A DNA stretch of 64,000 nt. Source: Rhodobacteraceae bacterium DSL-40. Its GTDB lineage: Bacteria; Pseudomonadota; Alphaproteobacteria; Rhodobacterales; Rhodobacteraceae. Positions 21,267 through 30,276 of the stretch are shown one piece after another (the stretch's first letter is position 1; every line of letters begins with the position of its first letter). The stretch lies in the NCBI GenBank assembly GCA_003258405.1, contig QKPN01000002.1, positions 372,001 to 436,000 on the forward strand, written 5' to 3'. The notes under the pieces are model-generated. The model worked only from the letters and a program-made list of their open reading frames with translations, made no database searches and was not told the DNA's origin. The position numbers were made by a program, and so were the translations under genes.

Positions 21267-21407
21267 GTGATCAGACCTGCGTTTCTGGCGATACTGGCCG
21301 TTCTTTCTCTGGCAGCCTGCAATACGGTCGAAGGCATGGGCCAGGATCTCTCCGCCGCAGGGGATGCCATGACGAGCACCGCCGGAGACGTGAAGCACAA
21401 GATGTAG
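21267..21407 (+). CDS. entericidin-family lipoprotein, copy 1
   Basis: A 46-residue lipoprotein with a hydrophobic signal peptide ending LAAC (Cys18) and the entericidin pattern CNTVEGMGQDLSAAGDAM. Starts with GTG after AAAGAGGACAAGGC. Entericidins A/B are tiny membrane lipoproteins proposed to act as antidote/toxin in stationary phase; in most bacteria the role is untested. It faces the end of mntH. The second copy at 23517 is of identical length and shares most of its mature sequence. Confidence 0.85.
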   Translation: MIRPAFLAILAVLSLAACNTVEGMGQDLSAAGDAMTSTAGDVKHKM

Positions 21408-21429
21408 GTCAGGCGCGCCGGCCGAGACT

Positions 21430-22731
21430 TCAACCCGGCGACAGCAGGGGCAGGCTCAGGCCGAAGGTCTCGGCCAGAAGCACCGCATTCAGGGTGAGGA
21501 CCACCACGGCCGCAAGGCTCGCCAGCAGGCGCAGGCCCCGTCCGATGGCGAAATCGCCCATCACATCCCGGCGCCCGGCAAAGATGATGAGCGCGATCAT
21601 CGGCACCGGAAGGGCAACGCTCAGCACCACCTGGCTCATGACGAGTGCCCTCGTGGCGTCGACTCCCATTGCCACGACAACGAAAGCCGGGACCATGGTC
21701 ACCAGTCGCCGCAGCCAGATCGGCACCCGCATCCGCAAGAAGCCCTGCATGATGAGCTGCCCTGCCATCGTGCCCACCACCGAGCTCGACACACCAGAGG
21801 CAATGAGAGAGACGAGAAAGACCGCCGCAGCCGCGCCGCCGAGCAGCGGCGTGAGCGTGTGATAGGCGGTCTCGATCTCGGCAACCTCGCTGTGCCCTGC
21901 ATGAAACGCGCTCGCCGCCATCATCACCATGGCAATGTTGACGAGCCCGGCGACAGACAGGGCCACCACGACCTCGACGTTGGAGAAGCGCAACACCTTG
22001 CGCCGCTCGTCATCGCTGCGCACGACCGCACGGCTCTGCGTCAACCCCGAGTGAAGGTAGATGGCGTGCGGCATGACGGTTGCGCCGATGATCCCGACCG
22101 CAATCGTGAGCGCCGCCGCATCGGGCATCACTGGACGGGTCAGCCCTTGCGCAGCCTCGCCCCAGTTGATCGGCGCGATCAGGATTTCCGCGAGATAGCA
22201 GAGCCCGATCACCCCGACGAGCGCACCGATGATGAGCTCCATCGGCCTGAAGCCCTTGCCCTCGAAGAGAAGCAATCCGTAGGTGACGATCGCCGTCACG
22301 CCCATGCCCGCCATGAGCGGGAGATCAAAGAGCAGCGAGAGGCCGATGGCGCCGCCCAGAAACTCCGCAAGATCCGTCGCCATCGCCGCGATCTCGCTCA
22401 CGATCCACATGACCAGGACAACCGGAGCGGCGAAATGCGCCCGGCACAGTTCCGCCAGATTCTTGCCGGTCACGATGCCGAGCCGCGCGGAAAGCGCCTG
22501 AAACAGCATTGCGATGAGATTGGCGAGCAGAACCACCCACAGGAGCGTGTAACCGTAACCTGCACCAGCCTGTATGTTCGTCGCGTAATTGCCTGGATCC
22601 ATGTAGGCAACGGAGGCGACGATCGCGGGGCCAGCAAAGAGCAGCGCTGCGAAGGGCCCTCGCCGCGAACCGCCAAGCACTTCCGACATTGCCGATTGCG
22701 CCCTGACACTCAGGGAAGACTCTCCGTCCAT
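21430..22731 (-). CDS. mntH: NRAMP-family manganese transporter
   Basis: A 433-residue, roughly 11-helix proton-coupled divalent metal importer. The metal-site motifs are clear: MDPGN in helix 1 and MPHAIYLHS in helix 6. I use the start MDGESS at 22731, with GGAGTATC before it; the extra upstream frame is not protein-like. It is divergent from mntR, with a 25-bp palindrome between them, the arrangement of a Mn-repressed importer. In the family it takes up Mn(II), with some Fe(II). Confidence 0.95.
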   Translation of the reverse strand: MDGESSLSVRAQSAMSEVLGGSRRGPFAALLFAGPAIVASVAYMDPGNYATNIQAGAGYGYTLLWVVLLANLIAMLFQALSARLGIVTGKNLAELCRAHFAAPVVLVMWIVSEIAAMATDLAEFLGGAIGLSLLFDLPLMAGMGVTAIVTYGLLLFEGKGFRPMELIIGALVGVIGLCYLAEILIAPINWGEAAQGLTRPVMPDAAALTIAVGIIGATVMPHAIYLHSGLTQSRAVVRSDDERRKVLRFSNVEVVVALSVAGLVNIAMVMMAASAFHAGHSEVAEIETAYHTLTPLLGGAAAAVFLVSLIASGVSSSVVGTMAGQLIMQGFLRMRVPIWLRRLVTMVPAFVVVAMGVDATRALVMSQVVLSVALPVPMIALIIFAGRRDVMGDFAIGRGLRLLASLAAVVVLTLNAVLLAETFGLSLPLLSPG

Positions 22732-22758
22732 GATACTCCACACGCCCGAACGGCCGCA

Positions 22759-22783
22759 AATAAACCCTAGGCTACACTTTATT
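22759..22783. promoter_or_regulatory. predicted MntR operator between mntH and mntR
   Basis: An inverted repeat of the form AATAAA-N3-TAG-N-CTA-N3-TTTATT, centre at 22771, exact in all twelve paired outer and inner positions. It lies 28 bp upstream of the mntH start codon and 100 bp upstream of that of mntR. Its placement and shape fit binding by the DtxR-type repressor encoded next to it; binding itself is inferred. Confidence 0.75.
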
Positions 22784-22882
22784 GCCGTGACATAAACTCC
22801 ACCGTGATGTATGTCCACGCCCAAGTTGCGGCAAGCGGCGCGAAATGATCCACGAGCCAGTCAAGGCAAGCGGGAGGCGCAT

Positions 22883-23341
22883 ATGGGCAGTATGGGCAGA
22901 CAGACACTTTCGCAGGAGGCGCCGAGCGCGCCGGAGCGTTTCAGCCAGGCCCGCGCCGCTCAGGCGATGGCCGTGCTGGAAGACTATGCCGAGATGATCG
23001 ACGATCTGATCGAGGAGCTCGGCGAGGCTCGGGTAACCGATATCGCGGAGCGCATGGGGGTCACACACCCGACCGCCACAAAAGCGGTTGCCCGCCTCAA
23101 GCGCGAGGGCCTCGCCGTCTCACGCCCCTATCGGGGTGTTTTCCTGACCGAGGCCGGCAGCACCCTGGCTGCGCGGGTTCGGGCGCGCCATCGCACGGTC
23201 GTCGACCTGCTGTTGGCCGTGGGCGTGCCTGCCGAAACCGCCGAACTCGATGCCGAGGGCCTGGAGCATCATGTGTCCGACACGACGCTCCGCGCCTTCG
23301 AGGCCTATCTGGCGCGCGCCGCGCGGAACGTGCCTGGCTGA
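22883..23341 (+). CDS. mntR: manganese-responsive repressor MntR (DtxR family)
   Basis: A 152-residue metalloregulator: N-terminal winged helix with the HTH RVTDIAERMGVTHPTATKAVARLKREGL and a C-terminal helical dimerisation part with the metal ligand segment GLEHHVSD. The start is chosen at 22883 since GGGAGG sits just before it. It should bind Mn(II) and repress mntH through the palindrome at 22759. Shorter than DtxR proper, as for MntR, without the SH3-like domain. Confidence 0.93.
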   Translation: MGSMGRQTLSQEAPSAPERFSQARAAQAMAVLEDYAEMIDDLIEELGEARVTDIAERMGVTHPTATKAVARLKREGLAVSRPYRGVFLTEAGSTLAARVRARHRTVVDLLLAVGVPAETAELDAEGLEHHVSDTTLRAFEAYLARAARNVPG

Positions 23342-23516
23342 AGCCGCCGGCCGCCGGGCAAAAATCTGCTGCCACGATTGCATTGCAACTTGCAGGTGCT
23401 GGACGTGTCGCCATCGCAGTACATATCCTGATCGACCCAGCGCAAAACGCCGTGGTCCGCCCTGCCGCGCGTCCAGCTCGGCTGGCGGTAAGAACAGAAT
23501 CGAAAAGGAATGTCAC

Positions 23517-23657
23517 ATGAAGAAACCCGCGATACTCGCCATCGTTGCGCTGCTTGCACTCAGCGCCTGCAATACCGTCAAGGGCATGGGCGAGGACGTC
23601 TCGACAGCCGGGGACTCGATGTCGAACACGGCAGGCGAAGTCCAGAGCGACATGTGA
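23517..23657 (+). CDS. entericidin-family lipoprotein, copy 2
   Basis: A 46-residue lipoprotein, signal peptide then LSAC (Cys18), and mature CNTVKGMGEDVSTAGDSM. It aligns without gaps to the copy at 21267: CNTV-GMG-D-S-AGD-M and T-STAG/N-TAG-V. The ribosome site is AAAAGGAATGTCAC. It lies 175 bp downstream of mntR on the same strand; own promoter or readthrough cannot be told. Confidence 0.87.
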   Translation: MKKPAILAIVALLALSACNTVKGMGEDVSTAGDSMSNTAGEVQSDM

Positions 23658-23678
23658 CCGGGCGGTCGCGCTTCGCGC

Positions 23679-24932
23679 TCAGAGCGGCTCCGCCAGCAGA
23701 AGCGCGCCATCCGTTCCCGAGATCCGCGCAGGCACGATAGCGCCCGGCGCGTGATGTCCTGAGAGCCGGGTCTGGGTGAAGCCTTCGGTGCGGCCCAGAT
23801 CCGGCTTTTCCATAAGAAGCCGGACCTCACGACCCTGCATCGCCTCGAGATGGGCCGCGATTCTCTCTTCACCGACAGCACGGAGCCGTGCCGCTCGTTC
23901 CCGGATGGCGCAGCCCTCGACCTGAGGCATCCGTGCGGCAGGCGTGCCCTGCCGCGGGCTGAACGGGAAGACATGCAGCCAGGTCAGGCCGCATTCTTGA
24001 ACCAGACGCACGGAATTCTCGAACGCCTCCTCCGTTTCGGTCGGAAAGCCCGCGATGATGTCGGCGCCGAAGATGACTTCCGGCCGCGCTGCGCGAATCG
24101 TTTCGCAGAAGGCAATCGCGTCTTCCCGCAGATGCCGCCGCTTCATCCGCTTCAGGATCAGATTGTCGCCATGCTGGAGCGAGAGATGCAGATGCGGCAT
24201 GAGCCGCGCCGCGCTGCCGATGATTTCGACAAGCTGCGGATCGGCCTCTACCGAATCGATGGACGAGAGCCGGAGCCGCGGCAGATCGGGCACGCGCACG
24301 AGAATTTCCGCCACCAGTGACCCGAGCTTCGGAGCGCCCTCGAGATCGGCGCCCCAACTCGTAAGGTCGACACCGGTCAGCACCACCTCGTTGAAGCCCT
24401 TGCCAACGAGACGCGCCACCTGCTCCACGACTCGCCCCGCCGGCACAGAGCGCGAATTGCCGCGGCCATAGGGGATGATGCAGAAGGTGCAGCGATGGTC
24501 GCAGCCGGTCTGCACCTGAACATAGGCCCGCGCCCGCTCGCCGAGCCCGTCAACCAGCGGCGCCACGGCGCGCCGTTCGGCCATGATATCGCCGACCTCG
24601 ACCGCCCCGCCCTCGTTCCGTGCGATCCGCGCCCAGGTTTCCGGTCGGAGCTTCTCGCCATTTCCGACCACCACATCCACTTCGGGCATGGCACCGAAGC
24701 GCGCGGCTTCGGTCTGCGCCGCGCAGCCTGTCACGATCAACCGTGCCTGGGGGTCTTCGCGGCGGATGCGGCGGATCTGCTGGCGCGCCTGCCGCACAGC
24801 CTCCCCCGTCACCGCACAGGTGTTGACCACGACGGCGTTGTCGAGCCCGGCATCGCGCGCGAGGTTCTGCATGACCTCGGTCTCGTAGGAATTGAGCCGG
24901 CAGCCGAATGTCCGGAAATCGGGCAGTTTCAT
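23679..24932 (-). CDS. mtaB: tRNA t6A37 methylthiotransferase MtaB
   Basis: A 417-residue radical-SAM methylthiotransferase that makes ms2t6A at position 37 of tRNAs reading ANN codons. The UPF0004 domain has its three cluster cysteines (Cys11, Cys39, Cys70), the radical-SAM motif CDHRCTFC gives Cys144, 148 and 151, and a TRAM-type domain closes the C-terminus. Distinguished from MiaB by the FGCRLNSYE start. Its first four bases overlap the stop of dapF (ATGA), so it is translated in one operon with dapF. The window also has two tRNA-Lys genes, typical substrates. Confidence 0.93.
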   Translation of the reverse strand: MKLPDFRTFGCRLNSYETEVMQNLARDAGLDNAVVVNTCAVTGEAVRQARQQIRRIRREDPQARLIVTGCAAQTEAARFGAMPEVDVVVGNGEKLRPETWARIARNEGGAVEVGDIMAERRAVAPLVDGLGERARAYVQVQTGCDHRCTFCIIPYGRGNSRSVPAGRVVEQVARLVGKGFNEVVLTGVDLTSWGADLEGAPKLGSLVAEILVRVPDLPRLRLSSIDSVEADPQLVEIIGSAARLMPHLHLSLQHGDNLILKRMKRRHLREDAIAFCETIRAARPEVIFGADIIAGFPTETEEAFENSVRLVQECGLTWLHVFPFSPRQGTPAARMPQVEGCAIRERAARLRAVGEERIAAHLEAMQGREVRLLMEKPDLGRTEGFTQTRLSGHHAPGAIVPARISGTDGALLLAEPL

Positions 24933-25780
24933 GCGACCGCCTCCAGAAACGCGGCGTCAAGTTCACCCTCGAAGACCAGGGCCGTGGGCCCCGTCATCCA
25001 GACCCCGTCCTCACGCCAGTCTATGTGAAGCGGCCCGCCATCCAGAATGACGGTCACCGCGTGTTCCGTGAGCCCCCGCCGCGCCGTCACCACCGCACTG
25101 GCGCAGGCACCCGAACCGCAGGCCTGAGTGATCATTCCGCCCCGCTCCCAGACCCGCATGCGGATCGTCTCGCGGTCGATCACCTGGACGAACTCGACAT
25201 TGGTGCGCTCGGGGAAAAGCGGATCATGCTCGAAACGCGGCCCTTCCCGTTCAAGATCGACCGCTTCGGCATCCGGGACCACGAAGACGCAATGGGGATT
25301 GCCCATTCCGGCCGCACCGGGGCGTCCCGGCAGCGGCAGGTTGTCGAGCTCCATCTCTCGTGCGAGCGGAACGCTCTGCCAGTCGAGCTGCGGTAGCCCC
25401 ATGTTGACGCGGACGAGCCCTTCGCCTGCGTCCTCGGCCCGGAGCACGCCGCGGCCGGTCACGAGCTCGAGCGCCGTCGCCCCGGTCTCGTTCATCAGCA
25501 GGCGCGCGACACAGCGGGTCGCGTTGCCACAGGCCGCCGCCCTGCTTCCGTCCGAGTTCCAGAAATCGATTCGCGTCTCGCCCGCCGCGCCGACACGGAT
25601 CACCACAAGCTGGTCGAAGCCTATGCCGCGATGACGATCCCCGAGCGCGCGGGCGAGCGCAGGCGTAACCGGATCGTCGCCCTTGCGCGCGTCGATCACG
25701 ACAAAATCGTTGCCGAGCCCATGCATCTTCAGGAACCGAAGTCCACGGGGCCGGGAGGTGATGCGAGAATCGTCTTTCAT
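24929..25780 (-). CDS. dapF: diaminopimelate epimerase
   Basis: A 283-residue cofactor-independent epimerase converting LL- to meso-diaminopimelate for lysine and peptidoglycan. The first catalytic cysteine is in [11 protein letters not shown] (Cys84), the second in [26 protein letters not shown] at the N-terminus is the family hallmark. Start MKDDSR at 25780 is preferred on length, though the ribosome site is weak. Gene overlaps mtaB by four bases. Confidence 0.95.
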   Translation of the reverse strand: MKDDSRITSRPRGLRFLKMHGLGNDFVVIDARKGDDPVTPALARALGDRHRGIGFDQLVVIRVGAAGETRIDFWNSDGSRAAACGNATRCVARLLMNETGATALELVTGRGVLRAEDAGEGLVRVNMGLPQLDWQSVPLAREMELDNLPLPGRPGAAGMGNPHCVFVVPDAEAVDLEREGPRFEHDPLFPERTNVEFVQVIDRETIRMRVWERGGMITQACGSGACASAVVTARRGLTEHAVTVILDGGPLHIDWREDGVWMTGPTALVFEGELDAAFLEAVA

Positions 25781-25883
25781 GGGCGCTATATAGGCGAATC
25801 CCTCCGCTTGGACCATGGGGCCCAAATTCGATGAATTTGCGCTTGACCCTGTCGCGCTACCCCCTTAGGTGTCCCCGAGCTTT

Positions 25884-25959
25884 GGGCCCGTAGCTCAGTT
25901 GGTAGAGCAACTGACTTTTAATCAGTGGGTCACAGGTTCGAATCCTGTCGGGCTCACCA
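25884..25959 (+). tRNA. tRNA-Lys (UUU)
   Basis: A 76-base cloverleaf including encoded CCA. Acceptor GGGCCCG with CGGGCTC, anticodon loop CTTTTAA giving anticodon UUU, T-loop GGTTCGAATCC. Reads AAA/AAG. Confidence 0.97.
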
Positions 25960-25987
25960 AGGCATTGACAGACTTCCGCGGAAGCGC

Positions 25988-26062
<75 letters not shown>

Positions 26063-26078
26063 CCTCCTCCCAGACCTG

Positions 26079-26098
26079 AAATACCTTGGCAGGTATTT
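26079..26098 (+). terminator. hairpin after the tRNA-Lys pair
   Basis: Perfect 8-bp stem AAATACCT / AGGTATTT with loop TGGC, 16 bp after the second tRNA. The stem is AT-rich and no T-run follows, so it may be a processing or termination signal. Confidence 0.45.
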
Positions 26099-26122
26099 GC
26101 GCGCAGGCTCTTCACCGCAAAC

Positions 26123-26136
26123 GTTTCACGTGAAGC
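26123..26136. promoter_or_regulatory. parS-like palindrome
   Basis: GTTTCACGTGAAGC differs by one base from the widely conserved ParB-binding core GTTTCACGTGAAAC. It lies within a wider imperfect dyad (about 26118-26143). It may instead be a simple hairpin. Confidence 0.35.
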
Positions 26137-26202
26137 TTTTGCTCGTGGCTCAGCCGCCGAGGCGGCCCCGCCCCGCAGGGCCAAGGCGCCCCTGCAGCGG
26201 CA

Positions 26203-26622
26203 TCAGCCAGCGCCGTCGAGCGCGGCGAGCTCTTCTTCCGTCAGCACCCGCGAGCGGGTGAGGAAACGCTTCTCGCGCCCGTTGTCGAGGCTGAACATGC
26301 CGCCCCGCCCCGGCACCACGTCAAGGATGAGCTGGGTGTGCTTCCACACCGCGAACTGCGGCCCGGAGATCCACACCCTGGTTCCGTCGATCTCTCCAAG
26401 GCAGACATCCGTGTCGCCGACCTGAAAATCGCTCACCGGGTAGCACATCGGAGACGATCCGTCGCAGCATCCGCCCGATTGGTGAAACAGCACCTCGCCG
26501 TGATCGGCCCGGATTTCCGCGAGCAGCTGCCGCGCCGCCGCCGTGGCCGTCACCCGCGTGAAACGTTCCGTCCCGGGAAGCGGCCCATCCTCGGTCACAC
26601 AGGAAATTGTGGTCTCGGTCAT
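26203..26622 (-). CDS. DUF779 protein
   Basis: A 139-residue protein of the DUF779 family, with the signature FHQSGGCCDGSSPMCYP and the C-terminal ILDVVPGRGGMFSLDNG. Three cysteines in that stretch might bind metal. The family is nearly always found beside acetaldehyde/aldehyde dehydrogenase genes; one lies at 28744 on the same strand, four genes away. The exact role is unknown. GGGGAGGATCGCCGCG precedes the start chosen. Confidence 0.85.
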   Translation of the reverse strand: MTETTISCVTEDGPLPGTERFTRVTATAAARQLLAEIRADHGEVLFHQSGGCCDGSSPMCYPVSDFQVGDTDVCLGEIDGTRVWISGPQFAVWKHTQLILDVVPGRGGMFSLDNGREKRFLTRSRVLTEEELAALDGAG

Positions 26623-26725
26623 CGCGGCGATCCTCCCCATCTTGCCCCGGCAGCAAAGGTTGTCGGGGCGTCAAACGCAACCTAGACATTCGTGCCGAAC
26701 CCGGATTCGGCCGCAGGAGACCGTC

Positions 26726-27325
26726 ATGTCCGACTGGATCGACCTCACCCGACCGATGAATTCCGCCCTGCCCATCTACTCGGAAGGGCCTTACGCGGAC
26801 CCCCCGTTCGCTACTGCGCGCTGGTCGGAAGTCGCGCGCGAAGGCTTCGAGGTATGGCAACTCTCGCTCGGAACCCAGACAGGCACCCATATCGACGCGC
26901 CGAGCCACTTCGTTTCCGGTGGGGCCTGCCTCGAGTCCCTCTCGCCTGCCGACTGCATCGGCCAGTATTTCCACCTGTCCGCCGCCGCGCTCGCCCGCGG
27001 TCATCCGCCAGACAGGTACCAGGGCGAAAGACTGCTCTTCCTCGATGCACATCCGGAGGTGGTCGCGAGCGAGGTCACGCTTCAGTCCCTTCTCGCGCTG
27101 CCCGCCCGCGTCTGGATCATGGCCGGGGCGTTGCGGATCCACAGCTCCGACCCGTTCCGACTGAACCGTGCCCTGGCGCAGGCCGGGCGGTTCCTCATCG
27201 AGGATCTCAACCCGTCCGAGCTCGCCCGCGTGCCGCCAAGAGGCGAGGCCGTTGCCCTGCCCCTCCGTCTCACCGGCGTCAGTGGTTCGCCCGTCCGTCT
27301 CCTCGTCCGGGGTCTCGATGCCTGA
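26726..27325 (+). CDS. cyclase-family metal-dependent hydrolase (KynB-like)
   Basis: A 199-residue protein with the cyclase-family metal motif GTHIDAPSHF (HxxTHxDxxxH-type). Homologues include arylformamidase KynB (hydrolysis of N-formylkynurenine). No kynurenine genes are nearby, so only the family is certain. The start ATG follows CAGGAGACCGTC. Its last eight bases overlap the next gene, so they are coupled. Confidence 0.82.
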   Translation: MSDWIDLTRPMNSALPIYSEGPYADPPFATARWSEVAREGFEVWQLSLGTQTGTHIDAPSHFVSGGACLESLSPADCIGQYFHLSAAALARGHPPDRYQGERLLFLDAHPEVVASEVTLQSLLALPARVWIMAGALRIHSSDPFRLNRALAQAGRFLIEDLNPSELARVPPRGEAVALPLRLTGVSGSPVRLLVRGLDA

Positions 27326-27860
27326 GAACACGCGCTTCCACGTCATCACCGGCGGTCCGGGGTCGGGAAAGAGCACGCTCCTCGCGCGCCTGGCCGACTG
27401 GGGCATTGCGCAATCCGACGAAGCCGGCCGCGCGATCATCCGCGACCAGAGCGCGATCGACGGCCCCGCCTTGCCCTGGCGGGACCGCGCGCTCTTCGCC
27501 GAACTCATGCTCTCCCGCGAGCTGCACTCCTACCGCGCTGCGGCAGCCTCTTCCGGCCCCGTGATTTTCGACCGCGGCATTCCCGACGTGATCGGCTACC
27601 TCCGGCTCGAAGGCCTTCCGGTCCCGCCCCATCTCCTGCGTGCTGCGGAGAGCTTCCGCTACAATGCCCGCGTCTTTTTCGCGCCGCACTGGCCGGAGAT
27701 CTATCGAAACGACGCCGAGCGGCGGCAGGATCCCGAAACTGCGCGCCGGACCTGCGAGGCGATGATCGCGGTCTATGCCGACTGCGGCTACCGGATCGTC
27801 GAGCTGCCGTGTGCGCCCGTCGAGGTCCGTGCCGAATTCATCTGCAAGGCCCTTGCGTGA
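27318..27860 (+). CDS. P-loop NTPase / kinase-like protein (AAA_28)
   Basis: A 180-residue protein with Walker A GGPGSGKST (residues 11-19), the acidic switch FDRGIPD (Walker-B-like) and an arginine-rich lid RNDAERRQDPETARRTCEA. These are the marks of the AAA_28 family, small predicted nucleotide kinases. Substrate unknown. Overlaps the cyclase gene by eight bases (ATG before its stop), and converges on the DUF2127 gene. Confidence 0.8.
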   Translation: MPENTRFHVITGGPGSGKSTLLARLADWGIAQSDEAGRAIIRDQSAIDGPALPWRDRALFAELMLSRELHSYRAAAASSGPVIFDRGIPDVIGYLRLEGLPVPPHLLRAAESFRYNARVFFAPHWPEIYRNDAERRQDPETARRTCEAMIAVYADCGYRIVELPCAPVEVRAEFICKALA

Positions 27861-27867
27861 GGCCCGC

Positions 27868-28350
27868 TCAATCGACCGGTCGGTGGCGCCGCAGGAGCCG
27901 CCACTCGTGCCAGATCAGCACCATGACGACGAGATCGAAGATGGTAAGCAGGATCAGCCCGAGGGAATGGGTATAGCTGTAGCGGTAGAGCTGATAGGCG
28001 ATGAACCCCGCCATTGCGACGAGCGAGGCCGGATAGGCGACGAGCTTTTCCCGCAGCAGCCCGACCACGAGCACGACCTTTATCAGCCCGTGGCTGACGA
28101 GATACCAGGCGTAGAAGGACTCGGTCGCCCCCGTAAGCCCCTGCGCCGCTGCCAGAAGATGCGTGGCGACGAAATCGCGCGGATCCTCCACCAGCTCCTC
28201 CCGGGTGAGGCGGTTCACCAGAGCGAGGATCTGCTGCGTGCTCACGAAATAGAAGAGCAGCCCGCCGGCGATCTCGATCAGCGCATGCAGCCCCTTGAGG
28301 ATCACGCTCACGCGAAAGACCTGATGGATGCGGTTTTCTGAAAATTCCAT
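27868..28350 (-). CDS. DUF2127 membrane protein
   Basis: A 160-residue inner-membrane protein with four predicted helices: about 13-36, 70-95 (linking SHGLIKVVLVVGLL), 103-120 and 132-150. VSHGLIKVVLVVGLLREK is the DUF2127 signature. Function unknown. Start MEFSENRIHQ at 28350. The frame beyond it is not protein-like. Confidence 0.8.
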   Translation of the reverse strand: MEFSENRIHQVFRVSVILKGLHALIEIAGGLLFYFVSTQQILALVNRLTREELVEDPRDFVATHLLAAAQGLTGATESFYAWYLVSHGLIKVVLVVGLLREKLVAYPASLVAMAGFIAYQLYRYSYTHSLGLILLTIFDLVVMVLIWHEWRLLRRHRPVD

Positions 28351-28743
28351 GATGATGACCTGTGGCCGGGCAAGGGAGCGCGGCCCCCTCTTTCGCAGGT
28401 ACCGCGCCCATCGTCGATGCCCCGGCTGCACGATACAGCGCTCTGCCGAGGCAGGGCGCGAGCGTCGGCCCCGCCGTCAATCCGCCCGGTAGATCGCCGA
28501 AGCGCGCCCAGAGCATGGAATCCGCCCGCACGACATCACTGAACGCCCCCTCGCCCGGATGGTCGAGGAGTCCGAAAAGCGTCCCGAAGAAAGCATGTTC
28601 CTCGAGCACACCCTCCGGCGTGCCGGATGGACAGACGGATCGCGCCGGCTGCAGACCCGGCGATCTTCAGGCACACCCTGCCGCACGAAAAAGGCCCGCC
28701 GCAGATACTGCGGCGGGCCGGATGTCGCGCGGGGCGCGAGAGA
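28351..28743. other. 393-bp intergenic region
   Basis: Between DUF2127 and aldehyde dehydrogenase, both on the minus strand. It ends with the aldehyde dehydrogenase terminator. A minus frame starting at 28609 (MLEEHAFFGTLFGLLDHPGEG...) is open into the DUF2127 gene, but I do not recognise it. Nothing else is seen. Confidence 0.3.
28688..28719 (-). terminator. terminator of the aldehyde dehydrogenase gene
   Basis: Perfect 11-bp stem GGCCCGCCGCA / TGCGGCGGGCC with a five-base loop; on the minus strand it runs into TTTTTC. Confidence 0.92.
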
Positions 28744-30276
28744 TCAGAAGAAGCCGAGCTTCGAGGTCGAGTAGCTCACCAGCATGTTCTTGGTCTGCTG
28801 GTAGTGGTCCAGCATCATGCGGTGGGTTTCGCGGCCGATGCCCGACTGCTTGTAGCCACCGAAGGCCGCGTGGGCCGGGTAGGCGTGGTAGCAGTTGGTC
28901 CAGACGCGGCCGGCCTGGATCGCGCGGCCGAAGCGGTAGCAGGTGTTGACGTTGCGGCTCCAGACACCGGCGCCGAGGCCGTAGAGCGTGTCATTGGCGA
29001 TGGAGAGCGCTTCGTCGGCATCCTTGAAGGTCGTGACCGAGAGGACCGGGCCGAAGATCTCTTCCTGGAAGATCCGCATCTTGTTGTGGCCGCGGAAGAC
29101 CGTCGGCTTCACGTAGTAGCCGCCCGCAAGATCGCCTTCGAAGGTGTTCTTGCCGCCACCGGTCAGAAGCTCGGCGCCTTCCTGCTTGCCGATGTCGATG
29201 TAGGAGAGGATCTTCTCGAGCTGTTCGGAAGAGGCCTGAGCACCGATCATCGTCGCGGCGTTGCGCGGGTCGCCCTGGACGATCGCCTCGGTCCGGGCAA
29301 TGGCGCGCTCGATGAAGCGGTCGTAGATGCTTTCATGGATGAGCGCGCGCGAGGGGCAGGTGCAGACCTCGCCCTGGTTGAGCGCGAACATCACGAAGCC
29401 TTCGATCGCCTTGTCGAAGAAATCGTCATCCTCGGCCGCGACGTCCTCGAAGAAGATGTTCGGGGACTTGCCGCCGAGCTCCAGCGTCACCGGGATCAGG
29501 TTCTGCGAGGCATACTGCATGATGAGCCGGCCGGTCGTGGTCTCGCCGGTGAAGGCGATCTTCGCGATCCGCGGGCTGGAGGCGAGCGGCTTGCCCGCTT
29601 CGAGACCGAAGCCGTTCACGATGTTGAGCACGCCCGGGGGCAGCAGGTCGCCGATGAGGTCGGCCCAGAGCATGATGCCGGCAGGCGTCTGCTCGGCAGG
29701 CTTCATCACCACGCAGTTGCCGGCCGCAATCGCGGGCGCAAGCTTCCAGGCCGCCATCAGAAGCGGGAAGTTCCACGGGATGATCTGGCCCACGACACCG
29801 AGGGGCTCGTGGAAGTGATAGGCGATCATGTCATCGTCGATTTCGCCCATCGAGCCTTCCTGGGCCCGGATGCAGCTGGCGAAATAGCGGAAATGGTCGA
29901 TGGCGAGCGGCACGTCGGCGGCCATGGTCTCGCGGATCGGCTTGCCGTTGTCCCAGGTTTCGGCCAGCGCCAGAAGCTCGAGGTTGGCTTCCATGCGGTC
30001 GGCGATCTTCAGCAGGCAGCGGGCACGCTCGGCAGGCGAGGTCTTGCCCCACTTTTCGCGGGCGGCATGGGCGGCGTCGAGCGCGTCATTGATGTCGCTC
30101 TCGTCCGAACGGGCGATCTCGCCGATCGACATGCCGGTCACGGGCGAGGTGTTCTCGAAGTAACGGCCGGCGTTCGGCGCCTTGAACGTGCCGCCGATGA
30201 AGTTGTCGTAGCGCTTGCGGAACGGGCAAGCGGTGGCGGAATCGGCATCCGACTTGATGAGTTCTTCGGTGGACAT
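28744..30276 (-). CDS. NAD-dependent aldehyde dehydrogenase (acetaldehyde type)
   Basis: A 510-residue enzyme oxidising an aldehyde to a carboxylate. Motifs: [12 protein letters not shown] (cofactor), FTGETTTG, catalytic Glu266 in ELGGKSPN and catalytic Cys305 in [11 protein letters not shown], with the C-terminal [11 protein letters not shown]. The pattern and 510-residue length match the AldB/ExaC/AcoD acetaldehyde group that travels with DUF779 (26203). Start [10 protein letters not shown] follows GGGGGAGGATTT, so the open stretch upstream is not used. It has its own terminator. Confidence 0.93.
   Translation of the reverse strand: MSTEELIKSDADSATACPFRKRYDNFIGGTFKAPNAGRYFENTSPVTGMSIGEIARSDESDINDALDAAHAAREKWGKTSPAERARCLLKIADRMEANLELLALAETWDNGKPIRETMAADVPLAIDHFRYFASCIRAQEGSMGEIDDDMIAYHFHEPLGVVGQIIPWNFPLLMAAWKLAPAIAAGNCVVMKPAEQTPAGIMLWADLIGDLLPPGVLNIVNGFGLEAGKPLASSPRIAKIAFTGETTTGRLIMQYASQNLIPVTLELGGKSPNIFFEDVAAEDDDFFDKAIEGFVMFALNQGEVCTCPSRALIHESIYDRFIERAIARTEAIVQGDPRNAATMIGAQASSEQLEKILSYIDIGKQEGAELLTGGGKNTFEGDLAGGYYVKPTVFRGHNKMRIFQEEIFGPVLSVTTFKDADEALSIANDTLYGLGAGVWSRNVNTCYRFGRAIQAGRVWTNCYHAYPAHAAFGGYKQSGIGRETHRMMLDHYQQTKNMLVSYSTSKLGFF

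Noticed and set aside
28351-28609. Minus frame beginning MLEEHAFFGTLFGLLDHPGEG, possible pseudogene
   Set aside because: It reads into DUF2127 in another frame; no ribosome site or known family. Kept as intergenic.
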